From: Pseudomonadota bacterium
GTDB lineage: Bacteria; Pseudomonadota; Gammaproteobacteria; Burkholderiales; Burkholderiaceae_C
Length of the DNA stretch: 8,524 bases
Assembly: GCA_023390985.1 (NCBI GenBank)
Contig: JAEWBU010000269.1
Span: 1 to 8,524 of the forward strand
Direction: 5' to 3'
The notes under the pieces are model-generated. The model was given only the letters and a program-made list of their open reading frames with translations, did no database searches and had not been told where the DNA came from. Shown in pieces: positions 1 to 4,768 of this stretch. The position numbers and the translations under genes are program-made. The stretch's first letter is position 1; the number at the start of each line of letters is the position of its first letter.

Positions 1-556
1 CCGCCACCAGGTACCAGACGCCGGCCTTGAGCACCAGCCCCAGGGGATGCACCACCTGGCGCGTGGACCGCGTCCAGCTCGCGTAACGGATCGCGAGTTG
101 CCGCTCGTCCCACACCGCGCCCGCGACCGCGGACAGGAATCGCGGCGGTTCCGATTCGCGGTACCAGTCCACCGGGTCCAGGTGCAGCCGCCCGCTCACG
201 CGTTCGGCCTGGCCGCGCCAGTCGGCCGGCAGCGCGGTGAGCACCTTCAGCTGCGCGCTGCGCACCTCGCCGCCCAGCCCCAGTTCCGCCGCCGGCCCGG
301 CCAGTCCGCCCAGGAACACGGCCTGCGCCTCCTGCGGCGTCAGGCCCGTGAGCGTGGTCTTCCAGCCGGGCAGCAGCTGGAAGCCGCCCGCGCGCCCGCG
401 CTCGGCATAGACCGGCACGCCGGCGGCGCTGAGCTGGTCCACGTCGCGGTACAGCGTGCGCACCGACACCTCCAGCGTGCGCGCGAGCTCCGTCGCGCTC
501 ATGCGGCCGCGCGACTCCAGCAGCATCTGGATGTTGAGCAGGCGGGAAGCACGCAT
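1..556 (-). CDS. WYL-domain HTH transcriptional regulator (YafY type), 3' end outside window
   Basis: This is a DNA-binding regulator of the DeoR-like HTH plus WYL family, which usually represses or activates a neighbouring gene in response to a small ligand. The reverse-strand reading frame is open from the ATG at 556 to the window edge (185 codons) with no stop. Residues 1-60 form the winged helix-turn-helix (start MRASRLLNIQMLLESRG; recognition-helix region VSVRTLYRDVDQL; wing ERGRAGGFQLLPGW). The WYL domain starts near residue 145, with the signature W181-Y182-L183 in the context HPLGLVLKAGVWYLVA. Family members are usually 220-330 aa, so up to half of the protein may be missing. No clear Shine-Dalgarno precedes the ATG, but the homology starts right there. 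It is divergent from the exporter gene at 642 and probably controls it, itself, or both through the half sites at 581-607. The ligand cannot be told. Confidence 0.9.
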   Translation of the reverse strand, partial: MRASRLLNIQMLLESRGRMSATELARTLEVSVRTLYRDVDQLSAAGVPVYAERGRAGGFQLLPGWKTTLTGLTPQEAQAVFLGGLAGPAAELGLGGEVRSAQLKVLTALPADWRGQAERVSGRLHLDPVDWYRESEPPRFLSAVAGAVWDERQLAIRYASWTRSTRQVVHPLGLVLKAGVWYLVA

Positions 557-580
557 GCGGGCAAGTCTAGGCGGAAAACA

Positions 581-607
581 TGACACGCCTTGTCAGGTAT
601 GGACAAG
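581..607. promoter_or_regulatory. Candidate operator for the WYL regulator
   Basis: In the 85-bp divergent intergenic region, TGACA (581-585), TGTCA (591-595) and GGACA (601-605) start exactly 10 bp apart. The first two form the inverted repeat TGACACGCCTTGTCA. The second and third form another, CTTGTC (589-594) with GACAAG (602-607), across a 7-bp spacer. The site is 25-51 bp upstream of the regulator start and 35-61 bp upstream of the exporter start, where an operator for both would be expected. TTGTCA (590-595) also resembles a -35 box, but no convincing -10 follows. That the WYL regulator binds here is an inference. Confidence 0.45.
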
Positions 608-631
608 CAGACTGCGGGCCTTCGATTCATC

Positions 632-636
632 AGGAG
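632..636 (+). promoter_or_regulatory. Ribosome binding site of the LysE-type exporter gene
   Basis: AGGAG stands 5 nt before the ATG at 642. It fixes the start there and rules out the longer in-frame extension from 456, which would overlap the divergent regulator gene. Confidence 0.8.
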
Positions 637-641
637 AACCC

Positions 642-1265
642 ATGGAAGCCCTCTGGTTGTTCGCAGCGCTCGCCTTCGGCATCGTCATCCTCCCCGGCAT
701 GGACATGGCCTACGTACTGGCCAGCGCTTTGTCTCGTGGCCGTTCCGCGGGATTCGCGGCCGTCGCCGGCATGGTGACGGGCGGAGCGGCGCACGTGGTC
801 ATGGGCACGCTGGGCGTGGGCCTGGTGCTGCAGCTGTTCCCGGCGGCGTTCAACGCCGTGCTCGTGGCGGGCGCCGCTTATGTCGGCTGGATGGGCTGGA
901 CGCTCTGGCGATCGCCGGCCACGTTCGGCGGCGCCACGGCTTCGACGCCGAACGGCTTGGCCCCGACCTTCCTGCGCGCCACGGCCACCTGCCTACTCAA
1001 TCCCAAGGCCTATCTGTTCATGGTGGCGGTGTTCCCGCAGTTCCTGCGCCCGGACCAGGGGCCGGTAGTGCCGCAGGCGATCGTGCTCGGCGCCATCATC
1101 GCGACGGCGCAGGCGCTGGTGTACGGCGGCGTGGCGGTCGGTGCGGCCGGACTTCGCGCGAAGCTGGCGGGCAGCGATTCGGCCCAGGTGGTGTTGTCAC
1201 GCGGGGTCGCGGCGCTGCTCATGGCCATCGCCGCCTGGTCGCTGCTGCAGGCGTGGCGAACCTAG
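642..1265 (+). CDS. LysE/RhtB family amino-acid exporter
   Basis: This 207-aa inner-membrane protein belongs to the LysE/RhtB exporters, which export amino acids or related small metabolites using the proton gradient. The length is typical (about 205 aa). Hydrophobic segments lie near residues 4-26, 38-60, 66-88, 118-138, 147-170 and 185-204. Family motifs are visible: the N-terminal LPGMDMAYVL (residues 17-26, equivalent to the common PGPD stretch), the glycine-rich GMVTGGAAHVVMGTLGVG, and LLNPKAYLFMVAVFPQF (118-134), the conserved NPK...FPQF block. The start is set by AGGAG 5 nt upstream. It is divergent from a WYL regulator and so probably inducible, with the regulator's ligand perhaps being the exported compound; that link is inferred. 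The gene ends 3 bp before a palindromic repeat likely to terminate transcription. The substrate cannot be assigned. Confidence 0.92.
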   Translation: MEALWLFAALAFGIVILPGMDMAYVLASALSRGRSAGFAAVAGMVTGGAAHVVMGTLGVGLVLQLFPAAFNAVLVAGAAYVGWMGWTLWRSPATFGGATASTPNGLAPTFLRATATCLLNPKAYLFMVAVFPQFLRPDQGPVVPQAIVLGAIIATAQALVYGGVAVGAAGLRAKLAGSDSAQVVLSRGVAALLMAIAAWSLLQAWRT

Positions 1266-1268
1266 CCC

Positions 1269-1352
1269 GTCATTCCCGCGAAGGCGGGAATCCAGTGCTT
1301 CCGCCTTCGGGCTCCAAGGGAAGCCCTGGATCCCCGCCCTCGCGGGGATCAC
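1269..1352 (-). repeat. Palindromic dRS3-like intergenic repeat, copy 1 (probable bidirectional terminator)
   Basis: This 84-bp element has two arms that are near inverted copies of each other: 1269-1295 (core ATTCCCGCGAAGGCGGGAAT at 1272-1291, itself an inverted repeat) and 1326-1352 (GATCCCCGCCCTCGCGGGGATC). Each arm can fold into a hairpin, and the two arms can pair into one long cruciform. It lies between the convergent exporter and trmJ genes, starting 3 bp after the exporter stop and covering the last ~27 codons of trmJ. No T-run follows the stems, so any terminator function would rest on the strong stem. The central part aligns with copy 2 at 4142-4228 only when one copy is reverse-complemented (GGAAGCACTGGAT on the minus strand here, plus strand there). 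Confidence 0.85.
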
Positions 1353-2070
1353 GACGGCGGGCGGCCGCCTGCTCCATCGCCTTCGCCACCCCCCGCAGGA
1401 TGTGGATCTCCTCCGGCGTCGGCTGCGCGCGGTTGAACAGCCGGTTCAACCGCGGCATCAGCTTCTTGGGCGCGGCGGGGTCGAGGAAGCCGATGTCGAC
1501 CAGCGCGCGCTCCCAGTGCTCCAGCATGCCCGCGACCGCCTGCGCGTCCGCGAGCTGCGAATCCGCCACCGCGGGCTCGACCGCGAAGCCGCCCAGCGCC
1601 TGCCGCCATTCGTAGGCGACGAGCTGCACCGCCGCCGCCAGGTTGAGCGAGCCGTAGTCCGGCGCGGTCGGAATCGTGAGCGCGACATGGCAGCGGTACA
1701 CGTCCTCGTTGCGCATGCCGTAGCGTTCGGAACCGAACAGGAAGGCGACGCCCTGGGAACGCGACGCCAGCGGCGGCAGGAACTCACGCGGGGTCGAAGT
1801 GGGCGGACCGAAGTCGCGCGGCGTCATCGCGGTGGCGCACAGCGTGTCCACGCCGTCCAGCGCCTCTTCCAGCGTGGCCACGATGCGGGCGCGCTCCAGC
1901 ACGTCGGTGGCGCCGCTGGCCCGCTCGACGGCCTCGGGCCGGGTCAGCACGTCGGGCCAGCGCGGAGCGACCAGCACCAGGTCGTCGAAGCCCATCACCT
2001 TCATCGCGCGCGCGGTGGCGCCCACATTGCCCGCATGGCTGGTCTGGATCAGGATGAAACGAGTCTTCAC
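1270..2070 (-). CDS. trmJ: tRNA (cytidine/uridine-2'-O-)-methyltransferase TrmJ
   Basis: TrmJ is a SPOUT-class enzyme that uses S-adenosylmethionine to 2'-O-methylate residue 32 in the anticodon loop of several tRNAs; it acts as a dimer in the cytoplasm. From the GTG at 2070 the protein is 266 aa (E. coli about 246). Visible SPOUT motifs are TSHAGNVGATARAMKVMGF (residues 10-28), VAFLFGSERYGMRNEDV (108-124) and the knot-forming PDYGSLNLAAAVQLVAYE (137-154). The C-terminal domain (about 165-235) is as expected. I chose GTG because conserved family sequence begins at KTRFILI right after it. In-frame starts further upstream (ATG 2100, ATG 2115, GTG 2133) would add residues overlapping the suhB promoter region. 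No start has a convincing Shine-Dalgarno. Residues ~240-266 and the stop are encoded by the palindromic repeat and are probably not native to the family. It is divergent from suhB. Confidence 0.9.
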   Translation of the reverse strand: MKTRFILIQTSHAGNVGATARAMKVMGFDDLVLVAPRWPDVLTRPEAVERASGATDVLERARIVATLEEALDGVDTLCATAMTPRDFGPPTSTPREFLPPLASRSQGVAFLFGSERYGMRNEDVYRCHVALTIPTAPDYGSLNLAAAVQLVAYEWRQALGGFAVEPAVADSQLADAQAVAGMLEHWERALVDIGFLDPAAPKKLMPRLNRLFNRAQPTPEEIHILRGVAKAMEQAAARRRDPREGGDPGLPLEPEGGSTGFPPSRE

Positions 2071-2085
2071 GAGGGCGAGGGCCGG

Positions 2086-2091
2086 TAAAAT
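2086..2091 (+). promoter_or_regulatory. Possible suhB -10 box
   Basis: TAAAAT (5 of 6 to the sigma-70 consensus) stands out as an AT-rich hexamer in very GC-rich DNA, 68 bp upstream of the suhB ATG. No good -35 box is present at the usual spacing; GTCTTC (2063-2068, 17-bp spacer) is poor. Transcription would begin near 2098, giving a leader of about 60 nt that includes the hairpin at 2107-2124. Confidence 0.4.
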
Positions 2092-2106
2092 CGGGTGCAT
2101 TGTCGC

Positions 2107-2124
2107 GCCCCGCATCGTCGGGGC
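2107..2124 (+). other. Hairpin in the suhB leader
   Basis: GCCCCG (2107-2112), loop CATCGT, CGGGGC (2119-2124) forms a perfect 6-bp GC stem, followed by CTTTCG. It sits 34 bp before the suhB ATG and inside the presumed leader. The three Ts after the stem make it look like a weak attenuator. It could equally be a structural leader element or chance in GC-rich DNA. Confidence 0.35.
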
Positions 2125-2158
2125 CTTTCGCACCCCGGTGCCGCGCTCTTAACAACCC

Positions 2159-3082
2159 ATGTCGTCCAACCTGCACCCCATGCTGAACGTGGCCATCAAG
2201 GCCGCACGCGCCGCCGGCGCCATCATCAACCGCGCCGCGCTCGACATCGAGGCGGTCCGCGTCTCGCAGAAACAGGTCAACGACTTCGTGACCGAAGTCG
2301 ACCACGCGAGCGAGAACGCCATCATCGAGACCCTGCTCACCGCCTACCCCGACCACGGCATCCTGGCCGAGGAATCCGGCCAGCAGCATGGGCGCCAGGG
2401 CTCCGACTTCACCTGGATCATCGATCCGCTGGACGGCACCACCAACTTCATCCACGGCTTCCCGGTCTACTGCGTCAGCATCGCGCTGCGCGTGAAGGAC
2501 CGCATCGAGCAGGCCGTGATCTACGACCCCACGCGCAACGACCTGTTCACCGCCACCCGCGGCCGCGGCGCCTACCTGAACGAGCGGCGCATCCGCGTGT
2601 CCAAGCGCACCGAGCTGTCGCGCTGCCTGATCTCCACGGGCTTCCCGTTCCGGCCCGGCGACAACTTCAACAACTACCTGCGCATGATGGCCGACGTGAT
2701 GCAGCGCACCGCGGGCCTGCGCCGCCCCGGCGCCGCCGCGCTCGACCTGGCCTACGTGGCCGCGGGCTACACCGACGGCTTCTTCGAAACCGGCCTGTCC
2801 CCGTGGGACGTGGCGGCCGGCTCGCTGCTGGTCACCGAGGCCGGCGGCCTGATCGGCAACTTCACCGGCGAGTCCGACTTCATCGAGCAGCGCGAATGCG
2901 TCGCGGGCAACCCGCGCGTGTACGGCCAGCTGGTGGGCCTGCTGGGCAAGTACAGCAAGTTCGCCTCGGCCGGCGAAAAGGCCCAGGTGCGCGCCGCCGA
3001 GAACCTGGTGGCGCCCGAGACCAGGCCCACCACCCACGCCACCCACGCCACCGACGCGCCCGACGACCGCACCGACGACTGA
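2159..3082 (+). CDS. suhB: Inositol-1-monophosphatase family protein SuhB
   Basis: SuhB belongs to the Mg-dependent, Li-sensitive inositol monophosphatase family. In E. coli the protein also joins the NusA/NusB/NusG antitermination complex on rRNA operons, and that role may apply here. The 307-aa product shows all metal-site motifs: LAEESG (E71), IDPLDGTTNFIHGFP (D89, D92) and the C-terminal PWDVAAG (D217). The N-terminus LHPMLNVAIKAARAAG matches the family, which supports ATG 2159; the internal M8 is an alternative. No Shine-Dalgarno is visible, so translation may be weak or need leader structure. E. coli SuhB is 267 aa; the extra ~35 C-terminal residues (about 273-307) are low-complexity and acidic, partly encoded by three 9-bp repeats. 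The stop overlaps the next start by one base, which indicates an operon. It is divergent from trmJ. Confidence 0.93.
   Translation: MSSNLHPMLNVAIKAARAAGAIINRAALDIEAVRVSQKQVNDFVTEVDHASENAIIETLLTAYPDHGILAEESGQQHGRQGSDFTWIIDPLDGTTNFIHGFPVYCVSIALRVKDRIEQAVIYDPTRNDLFTATRGRGAYLNERRIRVSKRTELSRCLISTGFPFRPGDNFNNYLRMMADVMQRTAGLRRPGAAALDLAYVAAGYTDGFFETGLSPWDVAAGSLLVTEAGGLIGNFTGESDFIEQRECVAGNPRVYGQLVGLLGKYSKFASAGEKAQVRAAENLVAPETRPTTHATHATDAPDDRTDD
3032..3058 (+). repeat. Short 9-bp tandem repeat inside the suhB 3' end
   Basis: There are three consecutive units: ACCCACGCC (3032-3040), ACCCACGCC (3041-3049) and ACCGACGCG (3050-3058). They are in frame and encode the repetitive THATHATDA-type tail of SuhB. 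Length change by slippage would add or remove three residues without a frameshift. Confidence 0.7.
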
Positions 3083-4227
3083 TGACGGGTGCGCTCGCCG
3101 ACTTCCTGAACCAGGACCCCTGGACCGCAACGACCCTGCTCGCGCTGGCGGCGGTGGTGGCCGCGCTGATCGTCCACCGCGTGGCCGGCTCGCTCCTGCG
3201 GCGCGCGACGCGTGGCGCGCCGGTGCTCAACCGCGTCGTCGTCGAGGTGGAGCGTCCCGCCGGCCTGGCGCTTCCGCTGCTGGCGCTGCAAGCCGTGTGG
3301 CAGGCCGCGCCCAACACGCTGCCCCTGATCGACAACACGCGCCACTTCAACGGCCTGCTGCTGATCGCGGCGCTCACCTGGCTGGCCAGCTCCGCCATCC
3401 GCGGCCTGGCCAAGGGCGTGATCTCGCAGCACCCGGTGGACGTCGAGGACAACATGCAGGCGCGCCGCATCCACACGCAGGCGCGGGTGCTGGCGCGCAG
3501 CGCGATCGTGGTGGTCTTCCTGGCCGGCCTGGCGATGGCGCTCATGACCTTCCCGGGCGCGCGCCAGGTCGGCGCCAGCCTGCTGGCCTCGGCCGGCGTG
3601 CTGGGCATCATCGGCGGCCTGGCCGCGCGGCCGGTGTTCAGCAACCTGATCGCCGGCCTGCAGCTGGCGCTGGCGCAACCGATCCGGCTGGACGACGTGC
3701 TCATCGTGCAGGGCGAATGGGGCCGGGTCGAGGAGATCACCGGCACCTACGTGGTGCTGCGCATCTGGGACGAGCGGCGGCTCATCATCCCGCTGCAGTG
3801 GTTCATCGAGAACCCGTTCCAGAACTGGACGCGCAGCAGCGCGCAGATCCTGGGCACGGTGTTCCTGAACGTCGACTACTCGTTGCCGCTCGACGCCCTG
3901 CGCGCGGAAGCCAAGCGCGTCGTGGAACAGACGCCCGAGTGGGACGGCCGCGTGTTCGTGGTGCAGGTCACCGACGCGACCGAGCGCACCATGCAGGTCC
4001 GCATCCTGGTCTCGTCGTCCGATTCAGGCCGGGCGTTCGACCTGCGCTGCAAGGTGCGTGAAGGGCTGATCGCGTGGATCGCGCGGGAGCATCCGGATTG
4101 CCTGCCGAAGCTGCGACACGAGACGGAGATGACCCGGGAGCGTCATTCCCGCGAAGGCGGGAATCCAGAGCGCCCGCCTTTCGGGGCCGTACTGGGAAGC
4201 ACTGGATCCCCGCCTTCGCGGGGATGA
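3082..4227 (+). CDS. MscS-family mechanosensitive channel-like protein
   Basis: This is a small-conductance mechanosensitive channel family protein of the inner membrane; such channels open under membrane tension to release solutes after hypo-osmotic shock. The 381-aa product has hydrophobic segments near residues 16-38, 57-77, 88-106 and 138-158, then the pore helix and beta-domain entry (GASLLASAGVLGIIGGLAAR from 164, followed by PVFSNLIAGLQLALAQPIRLDDVLIV). The glycine/alanine-rich TM3 is typical, as are GRVEEITGTYVVLRIWDERRLIIP (214-237) and NPFQNWTR. The start is the ATG sharing one base with the suhB stop (TGATG), suggesting coupled translation; no strong Shine-Dalgarno is needed or seen. 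Residues 355-381 and the stop codon come from the palindromic repeat, so the native protein probably ended near residue 354. The gating stimulus and ion preference cannot be read from sequence. Confidence 0.9.
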   Translation: MTGALADFLNQDPWTATTLLALAAVVAALIVHRVAGSLLRRATRGAPVLNRVVVEVERPAGLALPLLALQAVWQAAPNTLPLIDNTRHFNGLLLIAALTWLASSAIRGLAKGVISQHPVDVEDNMQARRIHTQARVLARSAIVVVFLAGLAMALMTFPGARQVGASLLASAGVLGIIGGLAARPVFSNLIAGLQLALAQPIRLDDVLIVQGEWGRVEEITGTYVVLRIWDERRLIIPLQWFIENPFQNWTRSSAQILGTVFLNVDYSLPLDALRAEAKRVVEQTPEWDGRVFVVQVTDATERTMQVRILVSSSDSGRAFDLRCKVREGLIAWIAREHPDCLPKLRHETEMTRERHSREGGNPERPPFGAVLGSTGSPPSRG

Positions 4228-4228
4228 C
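4142..4228 (+). repeat. Palindromic dRS3-like intergenic repeat, copy 2 (probable bidirectional terminator)
   Basis: In this 87-bp element, arm 1 (4142-4168) has the core ATTCCCGCGAAGGCGGGAAT at 4145-4164. Arm 2 (4202-4228) is its reverse complement with only two changes over 27 bp. The 20-bp core is identical to that in copy 1. It lies between the convergent mscS-like gene and the 100-aa gene, whose stop is at 4238. It encodes the last 27 residues and stop of the channel protein. Its orientation is opposite to copy 1. Such short, non-coding palindromic repeats are common between genes in proteobacteria; no transposase is present here. Confidence 0.88.
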
Positions 4229-4237
4229 GGGACGGAC

Positions 4238-4540
4238 TCAGTTCCCGTCCCAGGCCAGCGAAGGCCCCTGCGGCGGATGCCGGCGGAAGGCCGACACGTA
4301 CAGCTGCCCGAAGAACAGCACGATGTTCATCTTCTGGATCGCCTCGCGGTGCAGCCGCCACACGTGCTGCAGCTGGGCGGGTTGCAGGCCGGTGGCGACG
4401 GCGTCGGCGAGTTCGGCGCGCGCGGCGGTCGCGGACTCCTGGGCCTTGGCGGCGGCGCGGCTGGCGGCGCCGCAGATCACCTTCAGGTAGCCCAGCTGGT
4501 GCTCCGGCACCACGACGAATTCGGCTTTCTTGCCCGGCAT
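4238..4540 (-). CDS. Unknown 100-aa protein
   Basis: I do not recognise this protein. The ATG at 4540 has a strong Shine-Dalgarno, AGGGAGG (4550-4556), 9 nt upstream, which favours it over the in-frame upstream extension to 4642. The product is 100 aa, soluble-looking and mostly helical. The N-terminus is MPGKKAEFVVVPEHQLGYLKV; an alanine-rich helix follows (about residues 24-50, ASRAAAKAQESATAARAEL), then WRLHREAIQKMNIVLFFGQLY (61-81) and a basic/proline-rich end. No signal peptide or membrane span is clear, although NIVLFFGQLYVSAF (72-85) is hydrophobic. It is convergent with the channel gene across repeat copy 2 and divergent from the lipoprotein gene, so it is a single-gene unit. The alanine-rich helices recall phasin-like or coiled-coil proteins, but that is only an impression. 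Confidence 0.72.
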   Translation of the reverse strand: MPGKKAEFVVVPEHQLGYLKVICGAASRAAAKAQESATAARAELADAVATGLQPAQLQHVWRLHREAIQKMNIVLFFGQLYVSAFRRHPPQGPSLAWDGN

Positions 4541-4768
4541 GTTGGAACGCCTCCCTGCGCTGCGATTTCCGAATGGATGAAGCATCGTGGCAAGCGTGCG
4601 CGCGCCCTCATGTAGGACGTGCACCACGGGCGCTGTGGGCACGGGTCAGCGCAGTCCCACTCGCGCAAGGCCCGCACGCCTACGCCGCCACGGGCTGGCC
4701 CAGCAGGACGGGCCCCGCTGCCCAGCCCCAGCATTGCCGCGCGGCGCATGGTGCGTCGGGAGAGCCTC
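4541..4768. other. Divergent intergenic region between the unknown gene and the lipoprotein gene
   Basis: About 228 bp without a supported gene. It must hold the promoters of both flanking genes. For the minus-strand gene, TTGCCA (4593-4588) and GGAAAT (4570-4565) are 17 bp apart; the -35 is good but the -10 is weak, and the start it predicts lies very close to the Shine-Dalgarno, so it is only a candidate. No clear promoter is seen for the lipoprotein gene. The minus strand from about 4749 contains a signal-peptide-like stretch interrupted by a frameshift and a stop (see findings). Confidence 0.4.

Noticed and set aside
47..583. A 178-codon plus-strand frame near the left edge
   Set aside because: It is antisense to the WYL regulator, whose HTH and WYL motifs are clear; the product is Arg/Ala/His-rich with no domain.
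456..641. N-terminal extension of the exporter gene from the ATG at 456
   Set aside because: It would overlap the regulator gene and the operator region, has no membrane or family match, and AGGAG before ATG 642 gives a clear start.
2095..3081. Upstream extension of the channel protein through suhB in another frame
   Set aside because: The extension reads as Arg/Pro/His-rich shadow of suhB; family sequence begins at the ATG overlapping the suhB stop.
1784..3130. A 448-codon minus-strand frame across trmJ and suhB
   Set aside because: It covers two well-supported genes in other frames, and its Gly/Val/Ala/Arg-rich product matches nothing.
1269..4228. A composite transposon or IS pair formed by the two repeats
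   Set aside because: The segment between them carries only chromosomal genes, there is no transposase, the elements are only ~85 bp, and no target-site duplication is evident.
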